Both the position numbers and the translations under genes were made by a program. This document shows positions 56,013-64,000 of a DNA stretch of 64,000 bases, piece by piece. The stretch covers positions 52,390-116,389 of the forward strand of contig CALZEE010000008.1 of NCBI GenBank assembly GCA_945639195.1, in the 5' to 3' direction. Source of the DNA: an uncultured Ignatzschineria sp. Its GTDB lineage: Bacteria; Pseudomonadota; Gammaproteobacteria; Cardiobacteriales; Wohlfahrtiimonadaceae. Within the stretch, counting starts at the first letter, position 1. Each line of letters starts with the position of its first letter. The notes beneath the pieces were generated by a model, which did not search any database, was not told where the DNA came from, and saw only the letters and a list, made by a program, of their open reading frames with translations.

Positions 56013-57641
56013 TTAATCTTCGATATCAACCTGATTAAAGTTATGCGTGCCAAGCGGATCAATCGTGTAATTAATCACCTCTGTACGCATTGGCATATAA
56101 ACTGTTGAGTGCGCAATATTGAGGACAGGTTGTTCTCTATTCATAATCTCTTGCGCTTTACGATAAAGCTCTACACGTCTCGCTTGATCTGTCGTTGCGC
56201 GCGCTTCTGTTAAGATCGCATCAAACTCAGGATCACACCAACGTGAGTAGTTAGAGCCCGATTTTGCAGCATCACAGCTGAGGAGGAATGAGAAGAAGTT
56301 ATCCGGATCGCCGTTATCTCCCGTCCAACCCATTAAAACAGTATCATGCTCTCCATTACGGATACGCGTTAAATACTCTCCCCACTCATAAGTAACGATA
56401 TTCGCTTTTACGCCAATTTTCGCCCAATCAGACTGAATCATCTCCGCCATACGACGCGCGTTTGGGTTATAAGGACGTTGAACCGGCATTGCCCAGAGTG
56501 AAATCTCAAAGCCATCTTTCAGACCTGCTTTCTCTAGTAAGGCTTTTGCTTCTTCAACGTTATACTCATAATCTTTCACATCATCGTTATAACTCCACAT
56601 TGTGGGGGGGATAAAGTTTTTTGCCACTTCCGCATTACCTTGGAAGATTGCCTCAATAATATCGGCTTTATTCACAGCCATGCTAAGTGCCTGACGAACT
56701 TCCAGTTTATTAAACGGTTCTTTATCCATATTGAAAGAGAGATAGCCAATATTAAGACCTGTCAGCTCTTTTACATCAATATTTTTATCAGCCTGCATAC
56801 GCTCAAGATCAGCAAGATTTGGGTAAGGCATCACATGACACTCCCCTTTTTGCAGTTTGGCATAACGTACAGCCGCATCTGGCGTAATTGAGAAGATTAA
56901 GCGATCAAGCTTCGCTGGCTCCCCAAAGTAATCTTTGAACTTCGTAAATAGAATACGTGAATCTGGCTCATACGTTCTAAATTGGAAAGGTCCTGTGCCG
57001 ATGGGTTTTAAATCAATCTCCTCAGGCTTTCCTTTGGCTAAAAGTGTTTCTCCATATTCAGCAGATAAGATCGAGGCAAAGGCCATCGCCAAGTTTGCAA
57101 GGAAGGGAGATTCAGGGCGCGTTAAGTTAATTTTAACCGTATAATCATCAACTTTCTCAATCGATTCAATCAGCTCGTTAAAGCCCATCGCTTCAAAATA
57201 CTCAAATTGACGGCTCGAAACATTATGGAAAGGATGATCTGCATTCATCTGTCTTTCAAAAGTGAATACCACATCATCTGCATTAAGGTCTCTTGTGGGT
57301 TTAAAGTCGCGATTGCTATGGAACTTTACCCCTTTACGCAGATGGAATGTAAACGTCTTCCCATCTTCACTGACGTCCCAAGACGTTGCTAGACTGGGTT
57401 CAAACTCTGTTGTCCCCAGTTTAAATTCAGTCAATCGGCTATAAAGAGGAATACCACTCGCATCAAAGGTCGTTCCTGTTGATGACAATTGTGGGTTAAA
57501 GGTTTCCGGGGATGCTTCAGAACAATAGACTAAGGTTGAAGCACTGGCACTGCCAAAAGCCATTGCACCGATTAATGCCATCGCACTCAGGCTTTTTTTA
57601 ACGCCCATGCTTAGCTTTGAGAAAATCAACTTTTCACTCAT
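56013..57641 (-). CDS. dppA: periplasmic dipeptide-binding protein
   Basis: Family 5 extracellular binding protein for dipeptides (and in E. coli also haem and 5-aminolevulinate). Signal peptide: KKSLSAMALIGAMAFGSASA; the mature part begins STLVYCSEASPETFNPQLSS, has the family block LATSWDVSEDGKTFTFHLRKGVKFHS near residue 90, and ends IDPLGTHNFNQVDIED. 542 residues is the usual size. I use the ATG at 57641 with AAGGAGAG 7 bases upstream; the open frame to 57701 adds no signal. First gene of dppABCDF. Confidence 0.95.
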   Translation of the reverse strand: MSEKLIFSKLSMGVKKSLSAMALIGAMAFGSASASTLVYCSEASPETFNPQLSSTGTTFDASGIPLYSRLTEFKLGTTEFEPSLATSWDVSEDGKTFTFHLRKGVKFHSNRDFKPTRDLNADDVVFTFERQMNADHPFHNVSSRQFEYFEAMGFNELIESIEKVDDYTVKINLTRPESPFLANLAMAFASILSAEYGETLLAKGKPEEIDLKPIGTGPFQFRTYEPDSRILFTKFKDYFGEPAKLDRLIFSITPDAAVRYAKLQKGECHVMPYPNLADLERMQADKNIDVKELTGLNIGYLSFNMDKEPFNKLEVRQALSMAVNKADIIEAIFQGNAEVAKNFIPPTMWSYNDDVKDYEYNVEEAKALLEKAGLKDGFEISLWAMPVQRPYNPNARRMAEMIQSDWAKIGVKANIVTYEWGEYLTRIRNGEHDTVLMGWTGDNGDPDNFFSFLLSCDAAKSGSNYSRWCDPEFDAILTEARATTDQARRVELYRKAQEIMNREQPVLNIAHSTVYMPMRTEVINYTIDPLGTHNFNQVDIED

Positions 57642-58052
57642 AACGCTCTCCTTGAGATTATTTTTAATCGCTGTCTTGTTAATATTTTTAGGATTAATCA
57701 TTTTTATTATTGTTATCGCTGAAATGTCTTTATAAGCAACTATTCCCGCTTGTAAAGCATCTCAATAATCAATGTCTTCATCACCCCAATAGGTATTATT
57801 TTTTTTAAAATAACTCGGGAATTATGTGAAGATTTGATGCTCTATTATCATTACCTTTATTCCTAAAAAATTGCAACATTTATGGCAAGTTACATGACAA
57901 AAACAGCTTCCTAAAATAGTTAACATTGTCTACTTTAAAGGCAAATGCCCCTCTTTGCTTTAAAGTATTTTTATCAATTATTGTAAAAAAGCGCCCACTT
58001 TATTTAAGGGGCGCTTTCAGCATCTAGTCATGTTAAACATTTTCGTGCAGAT
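57642..58052. other. intergenic region upstream of dppA
   Basis: About 410 AT-rich bases that hold the dppA promoter and, at the right end, the terminator of the TSUP gene. No supported gene or riboswitch. Confidence 0.4.
57985..58017 (-). terminator. intrinsic terminator of the TSUP exporter gene
   Basis: On the minus strand AAAGCGCCCC and GGGCGCTTT pair around a loop and end in TTTTTT, about 36 bases after the stop. Confidence 0.85.
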
Positions 58053-58835
58053 TTAGAAGAATTGTAAAACCCATTGTGATAATGGATTCGTAGGCTCAAG
58101 CAGTAACTTAATCGCCATCGCAACACTCATCACGATCAATAGTGGTCGAATCACTCTACCGCCATATTTTACGGCAAATCGCGCCCCTAATTGAGCCCCG
58201 ACAAAAGCACCCACAGCCATCAATAATCCTACTAGGATCTGCATCTCTCCAGAAAAAGCAAAAATCAATAACGAGCCAATATTAGATGCGAAATTAGCGA
58301 GCTTCGTTTCTGCGATCGCATCAACTAAAGTGCTACCGAGCATCAAGACAAAAGCCACCATGAAGAAAGAGCCTGTTCCTGGCCCAAAGATACCATCATA
58401 AAACCCGATAAGTGGAACAAAAGTCAGAAGAAAAAGCGTACGGCTGATCTTCGCGCGCTTCTCTTTACCATCTAAGTTTGGCGATAATACAAAATAAGTC
58501 GCCACACAAAGTAATAAGATTGGGACGACAATTTGTAAAAAAGTTGCCGGCAATCGTGTCGCAAGTAGCGCTCCGATCATGCCGCCGGTTAAAGCTGCAA
58601 AGAAGACCCATTTAGAATGGTGCCAGTTGATTAATCCCTGACGAAAAAAAGCCATCGTTGCAGAGAATGAGCCTGCAGAAGATTGGAGTTTATTCGTTGC
58701 TAATGCTTGAACAGGTGATAAACCTGAAAGCAATAATGCCGGCAAAGTAATTAACCCACCGCCTCCGGCAATTGCATCGATAAAACCCGCCACCATTGCG
58801 ACAAGCATTAGAATCAGTATGATCTCACTTGTCAT
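58053..58835 (-). CDS. TSUP (TauE/SafE) family membrane protein
   Basis: A 260-residue membrane protein of the TauE/SafE family; members move sulfite, sulfonates or sulfoacetate across the inner membrane. The repeated family motif is visible: GFIDAIAGGGGLITLPALL near residue 18 and GFYDGIFGPGTGSFFMVAF near residue 145, with TNKLQSSAGSF and TKLANFASNIG after the respective halves. About eight hydrophobic segments. It resembles E. coli YfcA. Substrate unknown; a sulfur compound would suit the methionine/cysteine genes nearby but is not shown. Confidence 0.92.
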   Translation of the reverse strand: MTSEIILILMLVAMVAGFIDAIAGGGGLITLPALLLSGLSPVQALATNKLQSSAGSFSATMAFFRQGLINWHHSKWVFFAALTGGMIGALLATRLPATFLQIVVPILLLCVATYFVLSPNLDGKEKRAKISRTLFLLTFVPLIGFYDGIFGPGTGSFFMVAFVLMLGSTLVDAIAETKLANFASNIGSLLIFAFSGEMQILVGLLMAVGAFVGAQLGARFAVKYGGRVIRPLLIVMSVAMAIKLLLEPTNPLSQWVLQFF

Positions 58836-59261
58836 TGTTCACGCTCCATAATATCTATTCCCACTGTGCTATTGTTATTGTTCGTCTGCCTTAAGCCCAC
58901 GATGATTCATGATAAATGCGAAATTCTAACAATACTGCCTTCGGTGACAATTATCGAAAAATGTCGTTGCAATATTCCGCCATTCATCAGCGGAGAATTC
59001 CCACTTTCAGCAGTGTAACAAACCCCCATATTTATCGGTGATAAAATTATCATAATCACCTTAATGCATTTCAGTAAGCCTCATTCTAAAAGGATTCTTT
59101 TAGATCATTTCTCTTGCGGATGCGTCATTTTATGAATCTTTTTCATCGAAGAGATCGTGTAATCAGCGGAATTTTCTTTTCACTTATCGCGAGATCTTTC
59201 TGACATCCTCTTGAAAAGCCCTTATAATTGCTCGCTGATCGTTCCCCAAGAAAAAAGCCTT
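58836..59261. other. divergent intergenic region
   Basis: About 425 bases between the divergent TSUP and YhiN-type genes. No gene or known RNA seen; the frame that leads into the YhiN-type gene is open from 59211. Confidence 0.4.
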
Positions 59262-60539
59262 ATGACATCTCAAAATCCTCACACAACACCTTACCATTTC
59301 GACACGCTTATTATTGGTGCCGGCGCAGCAGGATTAATGGCTGCTGGAAAAATTGGTCAAAAGGGACGCTCAGTCCTTTTACTCGATCATGCCACAAAAA
59401 TTGGGGAAAAGATTCGCATTGCGGGTGGCGGCTTTTGTAATTTCACCAATACGCATATTGATGGCTTTGATGCCTCTGGCTACTACGTTTCAGAGAATCC
59501 GAAGTATGTGCGCTATGCGCTCTCTCATTACACCGCGCAAGATTTTATTTCACTCGTTGAAACGTACAAGATCCCTTATACAGAGAAACATCGGGGACAA
59601 CTCTTTTGTGATCGCGAACAAAAAGCGTCATCTAAAGATATCATTGAGATGCTCCTCTCCGAATGCCGTAAAGGTAAAGTTCGACTCGAAATGGGTTGCA
59701 GCGTTCAAGATATCAGAAAAGAGGGCGAACAATTTATCATCGAGAGCACGTTAGGCACCTTTCATGCACAACACGTGATTATTGCAACGGGAGGACTTGC
59801 GATTCCTAAAATTGGGGCAACTGATTTTGGCTATCGCATCGCAAAATCCTTCGGGCACACTCTCATTCCAACACGTCCCGCTCTTGTTGCGCTACATTTT
59901 GATTTTTGGGAACAAGAAGGATTTACGAGCCTTGCCGGGATTGCTTTGCCCGTTGAAGTATCCACAAATCCCGGTAAAAAAGCAAAAGATATGGTCTCTT
60001 TTGAGGAAGATATTCTCTTTCGCCATAAGGGCTTATCGGGTCCCGGAATTTTACAGATCTCTAGCTACCAAATCCCCTCTAAACCCATCACGATTAACTT
60101 TGCACCCGGCATTGAGATCAGTGAGGCACTGATTGCGTTAAAAACTCATGCCAAATATCATCTTGAAAGAGCGATCAGTGAACTTATTCCTAAAATGCCT
60201 AAACGCTTTATTCAATTCTGGCTAAACCGAGCACCTTTTAACACATATCTCACAACGCCAATGGCAGAGATTCCGCATAAAATCCTGATGGAGCTTGGTA
60301 CTCAGCTCAACCACTGGACTATTACGCCAAGTGGTACAGATGGTCATAAAACAGCAGAAGCAACCCGCGGCGGCGTCAATACAAGGGAACTCAATCCACG
60401 AACAATGGAGAGTAATCTCACCCCTAATCTCTACTTTATTGGAGAAGTAGTGGATATTGTTGGCTGGCTTGGCGGTTATAACTTCCAGTGGGCATGGGGC
60501 TCAGCACACTGCGCTGCAAATGCTATTCATGCAAAATAA
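59262..60539 (+). CDS. yhiN: YhiN/BaiN-type NAD(P)/FAD-dependent oxidoreductase
   Basis: A 425-residue flavoprotein of the YhiN (HI0933-like) family. The FAD site begins DTLIIGAGAAGLMAAGKIGQKG; GGGFCNFTNTHI follows near residue 65, then HVIIATGGLAIPKIGATDFGY near 185, the DILFRHKGLSGPGILQIS block near 255 and a C-terminal TRGGVNTRELNPRTMESN and VVDIVGWLGGYNFQWAWGSA near the end. Enzymatic role unclear in most bacteria; BaiN reduces bile-acid intermediates. I use the ATG at 59262, the family's start; no strong ribosome site is visible. Confidence 0.9.
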   Translation: MTSQNPHTTPYHFDTLIIGAGAAGLMAAGKIGQKGRSVLLLDHATKIGEKIRIAGGGFCNFTNTHIDGFDASGYYVSENPKYVRYALSHYTAQDFISLVETYKIPYTEKHRGQLFCDREQKASSKDIIEMLLSECRKGKVRLEMGCSVQDIRKEGEQFIIESTLGTFHAQHVIIATGGLAIPKIGATDFGYRIAKSFGHTLIPTRPALVALHFDFWEQEGFTSLAGIALPVEVSTNPGKKAKDMVSFEEDILFRHKGLSGPGILQISSYQIPSKPITINFAPGIEISEALIALKTHAKYHLERAISELIPKMPKRFIQFWLNRAPFNTYLTTPMAEIPHKILMELGTQLNHWTITPSGTDGHKTAEATRGGVNTRELNPRTMESNLTPNLYFIGEVVDIVGWLGGYNFQWAWGSAHCAANAIHAK

Positions 60540-60562
60540 ATGCCATTAATCAGCAAAAAATA

Positions 60563-60615
60563 AGGGCGGAAATAGACGTCTCTTCTACTTTAACGTACGT
60601 CTTTCCTACCGCTTT
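60563..60615 (+). terminator. probable terminator of the yhiN-type gene
   Basis: GCGG..AGACGT pairs with ACGTCT..CCGC (imperfect), followed by seven T. Confidence 0.5.
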
Positions 60616-60720
60616 TTTTCTGATTGTTTATAATAAGCACTATTAACCTATTAGATCATGATGAAATGAGTCATGAATGCTATTTAGATTTAACACTATT
60701 ACAGAGATTTTAAAGGCCTT

Positions 60721-61575
60721 ATGTCTTACAACACCGAAAATGATCCCAAACTTGGGCAGATGAACCGTTTAACGGTTATCGAAAAAACGAAAATGGGACT
60801 CATTTTAGAGGGAGACGTTCTTCTTCCTTTCCACGAAATTCCCCATCACCTTCCCCACAATGTGGGTAAATGGTTAGAGGTATTTGTCTATCTTGATGGA
60901 CATAATCGTCTCACCGCAACCATGACAAAACCCTACACTGAAGTCGGAAAATTTGCCGACCTTCAAGTCGTTGAAATCAACGATTTCGGAATCTTCTTTG
61001 ACTGGGGATTACCGAAAGATCTACTGCTTCCATTTAGTGAAGAAGTTGGAAGTTTACGTGCGGGTGATTTTGCAATTGTTTACACCTATCTTGATGATGT
61101 TTCAGAACGTATTACCGCAACAATGAAACTAGAACGTCATTTAGATCAAACGCAGCATCATTATGAACATGGTAATGAAGTCCATCTGCTTGTAGAAAGC
61201 TTTACGGATCTAGGTGTGAAAGTGATTGTCGATAATGCTTATTGGGGTTTAATCTACCGCAGTGATATTGTTGGAGACCTTCAAATAGGCGATGAAATCT
61301 TAGGATTTGTGAAACATGTCCGTGAAGATGGCAAGCTCGATATTGGTCAGCAAGCAATTGTAAACACCCCTCAAGCAAGGGAATCTCTTGAGGAAGCAAT
61401 TATGCGAAAAATCAGTGAGTATGGCGGTTCTATGCCTCTCAGTGATAAGAGTTCACCAGAAGAGATTCATAAAGCATTTAAGGTGAGTAAATCAACCTTT
61501 AAACGTGCACTCGGTAATCTCTTTAAAGAGCGTAAAGTGATCGTTAAACCTGATCGCGTTATCAAAAACCTCTAA
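60721..61575 (+). CDS. S1-domain RNA-binding protein, CvfB-like
   Basis: A 284-residue protein of the CvfB/YitL family: two to three S1-like beta domains (LTVIEKTKMGLILEGD.VLLPF, ADLQVVEINDFGIFFDWGLPKDLLLPFSEE near residue 80-110, VHLLVESFTDLGVKVIVDNAYWGLIYRSDI near 155-185) and a C-terminal winged helix (SPEEIHKAFKVSKSTFKRALGNLFKERKV). The family binds RNA and affects virulence or gene expression in Staphylococcus; the role here is unknown. Monocistronic, starts 8 bases after AAAGG. Confidence 0.88.
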   Translation: MSYNTENDPKLGQMNRLTVIEKTKMGLILEGDVLLPFHEIPHHLPHNVGKWLEVFVYLDGHNRLTATMTKPYTEVGKFADLQVVEINDFGIFFDWGLPKDLLLPFSEEVGSLRAGDFAIVYTYLDDVSERITATMKLERHLDQTQHHYEHGNEVHLLVESFTDLGVKVIVDNAYWGLIYRSDIVGDLQIGDEILGFVKHVREDGKLDIGQQAIVNTPQARESLEEAIMRKISEYGGSMPLSDKSSPEEIHKAFKVSKSTFKRALGNLFKERKVIVKPDRVIKNL

Positions 61576-61684
61576 TCATCTTCAAGCAGTTTTGAAAGTT
61601 GCCAGCATTTTCATGCGAGGCACTTTCAAGACAAACTGCATTCCCCTTTAGTAACGCCAACGCAAGGCTCAAAGGTATTATGTT

Positions 61685-62338
61685 ATGGAAGCGATCCTTA
61701 ATTTCTTACAAACAGATTATCTTGGGCTGATAGCAACCCTCATTGGCTTAGTTTTCCTCTACCTTGAATTTCATGCTAAAAAAAGTATGTGGCTTGCCAG
61801 TATTATTATGGCGGTGCTCTATATCTATATCTTTTTTGAAAATGAATTCTATGCCATGAGTCTGATCTATGGTTACTTCTTTGTAATCTCTATCATTGGC
61901 TGGCAAAGATGGCAGAAGAAATCCTCGCTTGCCGATAATACGACAACCGCGAACAGCACGCCAATTATCCGCATGCCGGCAACCGTTCTTCCGGCAATCT
62001 TAATTTCGCTGGCGCTCTCAAGCCTTATCATCGCAATAATGCTCCATCTTCTAACAGATACCACGCTTGTGATTATGCTAAGTGATACCATCGCAACGAG
62101 TCTTAATGTGGTCGCGATCTGGATGGCAACAAGACGCTGGGCAGAGCAATGGTGCTTACTAGTACCGGCAAATTTACTCACTGCAGTTATGCTATTTATC
62201 CAAGCCCAATACCCATCTAGCCTCATGTTTTTAATCTACTTTATCGTCTCAATTTTCGGTTATTTCCACTGGGTGAAGCTCGCAAACAGATATGAAACAA
62301 CCCCTCGAAAACTCAAAGGCAATACAACAAGATTATAA
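61685..62338 (+). CDS. pnuC: PnuC-type nicotinamide riboside transporter
   Basis: A 217-residue membrane protein of the PnuC family, which takes up nicotinamide riboside for NAD synthesis. Clear features are the first segment LIATLIGLVFLYLEFHAKKSMWLASIIMAVLYIYIFFE, IYGYFFVISIIGWQRWQKK near residue 60-80, and the C-terminal half with RRWAEQWCLLVPANLLTAVML and LIYFIVSIFGYFHWVKLA. Related thiamine carriers (PnuT) look similar, so the substrate is probable, not certain. It follows the CvfB-like gene after 110 bases. Confidence 0.85.
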   Translation: MEAILNFLQTDYLGLIATLIGLVFLYLEFHAKKSMWLASIIMAVLYIYIFFENEFYAMSLIYGYFFVISIIGWQRWQKKSSLADNTTTANSTPIIRMPATVLPAILISLALSSLIIAIMLHLLTDTTLVIMLSDTIATSLNVVAIWMATRRWAEQWCLLVPANLLTAVMLFIQAQYPSSLMFLIYFIVSIFGYFHWVKLANRYETTPRKLKGNTTRL

Positions 62339-62356
62339 CAACACCTAATATATTGC

Positions 62357-63820
62357 TTAATCTTGAGAGTCTGAGGGCATGGCGTTAAAGTAAGCATCTT
62401 CTCGCATTTTTGATCGAGAACGTTTCACAGATTCCGGCATTTCCCAGCACTGCGCATTAGTTAATCCGGGGATATCTTCCGCATAAAACTGTGGTGTTTT
62501 CCCCTTACCTCTTTGCGCAGCATAATGCTGACATACGGCTTTTGCGACAGCCTGAAGTTTATAAAGCACATAGAGATTCGTGACCGTCATTAAGGCAATA
62601 AAGAATGCCAAGATACCAATCAAGCCTGTGACATTCATCAGCGCGCCTACGGCTAGCATGCCTAAAAACAGTCCCCGATAACCAAACAATAAACCACGAT
62701 GAACGCTCAAATAGCGGACATTCGATTCCCCATAATAATAATTGCTAATGATCGATGTAAATGAGAAGAGTAATAGGATAACCGAGACAAAATAGGGGGC
62801 AATATCCCCAATATAGAGCGCCATTGATGCTTGAGTTAAGAGAATACCATTGGGAATACCATGACCATAAATGCCGGAGATTAAGATAATAAATGCTGTG
62901 GCACTGCTCATAATGATTGTATCTAAAAACACCCCAAAACTCTGAATGATCCCTTGTTGAGTCGGATGACTTGTATTCGCCAATGCTCCCGCAATCGAGG
63001 CGCTTCCGATACCCGCTTCATTCGATGGCAATCCCCGTCTTGCTCCTTGCACCAGCGCCATACCAATGCCGCCACCAACAAACTCTCCCATGCCAAAAGC
63101 ATTCGTCATAATCAGAGAAAAGACTGCCGGAACTTGTTCAATATTACGAATGAAGACATAGAGAACAATCGCCAGATAAAGAAATAGCATTAAAGGTACT
63201 AAGATCTCCGTCACATGGACGATCCGTCTTAATCCCCCAAAAATAACAATACCACTGACGATAAGGATCATCAGCATCGCCATTTCGTTACCCATTTCCG
63301 TCGTCACGGTTAAGGTTTCTGTAATCGTACTTGATTGCACAATATTAAAAAGAAGGCCAAAAGTGAGAATCAATAATAACGAGTAAACTACACTCAGCTT
63401 CTGATTACCCAATCCTCTACGAATATAATAGGCGGGCCCTCCTTGATAGAGATCATCGACCTTTACCTTATAAACCTGCGCTAATGTACTTTCAACCACG
63501 GCAAGCGCCATGCCTAAAATAGCAATAATCCACATCCAGAAAATAGCGCCAGGACCTCCGATACTAATCGCAAAAGCCACCCCCAGTACATTCCCTGAAC
63601 CGACACGGCTAGCGGTACTTAATGCCAATGATTGAAAAGGGGATATCCCGATGCTATTCGGCACTCGTTCTCTTAATAAAGACCATAAATCTTTGATAAA
63701 CCGGCCCTGAATAAAGCCCATTTTAATCGTAAAATAGAGACTAAAAAGGATAAAGATCGGGGTCATCACATAGACCCAACTTGCCTCACTAATAAAGAGA
63801 GATAACAAATCCCATCCCAT
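62357..63820 (-). CDS. AGCS family alanine/glycine:cation symporter
   Basis: Sodium or proton symporter for alanine or glycine (487 residues). The family signature is visible in GISPFQSLALSTASRVGSGNVLGVAFAISIGGPGAIFWMW near residue 58-95, ALVQGARRGLPSNEAGIGSASIAGAL near 255, and the later HPTQQGIIQSFGVFLDT. About ten hydrophobic segments and a basic cytoplasmic tail. It converges on pnuC with only 18 bases between. No glycine riboswitch is seen upstream. Confidence 0.92.
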   Translation of the reverse strand: MGWDLLSLFISEASWVYVMTPIFILFSLYFTIKMGFIQGRFIKDLWSLLRERVPNSIGISPFQSLALSTASRVGSGNVLGVAFAISIGGPGAIFWMWIIAILGMALAVVESTLAQVYKVKVDDLYQGGPAYYIRRGLGNQKLSVVYSLLLILTFGLLFNIVQSSTITETLTVTTEMGNEMAMLMILIVSGIVIFGGLRRIVHVTEILVPLMLFLYLAIVLYVFIRNIEQVPAVFSLIMTNAFGMGEFVGGGIGMALVQGARRGLPSNEAGIGSASIAGALANTSHPTQQGIIQSFGVFLDTIIMSSATAFIILISGIYGHGIPNGILLTQASMALYIGDIAPYFVSVILLLFSFTSIISNYYYGESNVRYLSVHRGLLFGYRGLFLGMLAVGALMNVTGLIGILAFFIALMTVTNLYVLYKLQAVAKAVCQHYAAQRGKGKTPQFYAEDIPGLTNAQCWEMPESVKRSRSKMREDAYFNAMPSDSQD

Positions 63821-63948
63821 CTAACGACTCCTTTTTTATCAGTTCTTAAAGAATAAATGATCTTTATGATCTATGTATTCAAACAATACTTTTTAAGGCA
63901 AAAATGCCGCACCCCTCAATAATAGATAAATTATTGTAAATAAATATA

Positions 63949-64000
63949 GGGGCTGTTGAACATTGTAGTTCAAAATAAAAAAAGCGAGCGGTAGAATATT
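63949..64000. mobile_element. possible end of an insertion sequence
   Basis: GGGGCTGTTGAACATTGTAG begins here and runs to the window edge. Ends of the form GGGGCTGTTG.. are typical of IS5-family elements, often with the transposase stop close by. Only one end is in the window, so neither the partner repeat nor a transposase can be checked. Confidence 0.35.

Noticed and set aside
63821..63948. glycine riboswitch upstream of the AGCS symporter
   Set aside because: None of the conserved glycine-aptamer segments is present in the leader on the minus strand.

Overview
The window is one contiguous stretch of a chromosome from a Gram-negative bacterium of roughly 40% GC. The gene set (H-NS-like protein, RlmKL, UbiA, HemN, YjcH/ActP, YgiB/YgiC, Dpp and Glt transporters, tRNA-Ser) is gammaproteobacterial. 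The gene content and base composition would fit the Cardiobacteriales (Ignatzschineria/Wohlfahrtiimonas type), but that placement is an inference from memory of such genomes, not a search result. Almost everything is ordinary chromosomal housekeeping and transport. No prophage, CRISPR array or large mobile island is visible; only the last ~50 bases look like the tip of an insertion sequence.

Layout. 0-9 kb: SulP anion transporter, a peptidoglycan-binding/L,D-transpeptidase-like protein, ubiA, a cobalamin adenosyltransferase with a phosphopantetheinyl transferase, an H-NS-like protein and rlmKL. 9-20 kb: succinyl-CoA:acetate CoA-transferase, an NSS transporter, the copper operon copY-copA with its operator, a LysR/nitroreductase divergent pair, a glutathione transferase and small membrane or secreted proteins. 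20-30 kb: two hypotheticals (one DUF2971), metH, a lipoprotein, metF, and secreted proteins, one carrying a frameshift. 30-39.7 kb: an FMN-dependent 2-hydroxy-acid dehydrogenase (lldD-like), an iron/2-oxoglutarate oxygenase followed by a MetQ-type lipoprotein, trhA, ygiB-ygiC, a cysteine-free Rrf2 regulator divergent from cysK, a SemiSWEET, a GNAT enzyme and tRNA-Ser(UGA). 39.7-47.9 kb: pyruvate kinase, hemN, yjcH-actP, nfo, rbsK. 48-58.9 kb: gltIJKL and dppABCDF, then a TSUP exporter. 59-64 kb: a YhiN-type flavoprotein, a CvfB-like S1 protein, PnuC and an AGCS symporter.

How the genes work together. The clearest theme is one-carbon and sulfur metabolism: metH and metF make methionine, a cobalamin adenosyltransferase handles B12, a MetQ-like protein and cysK deal with methionine and cysteine, and two divergent SAM-I riboswitches sit between metF and a small lipoprotein upstream of metH. 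A second theme is uptake and use of small acids and peptides: acetate (ActP plus the CoA-transferase), lactate, glutamate/aspartate, dipeptides, alanine/glycine, but few sugar genes.

Points most worth a second look: (1) the octamer CCGGCATT occurs about 45 times by eye count on the two strands where one or two are expected, often just after stop codons and twice as an inverted pair forming a terminator-like hairpin, as DNA uptake sequences do in other naturally competent bacteria; (2) the mirror-image promoter plus SAM-I riboswitch pair, one of which leads into an uncharacterised lipoprotein; (3) a three-way-junction leader RNA before the oxygenase gene whose junction strand is perfectly complementary to that gene's ribosome binding site, which I cannot match to a known riboswitch class.
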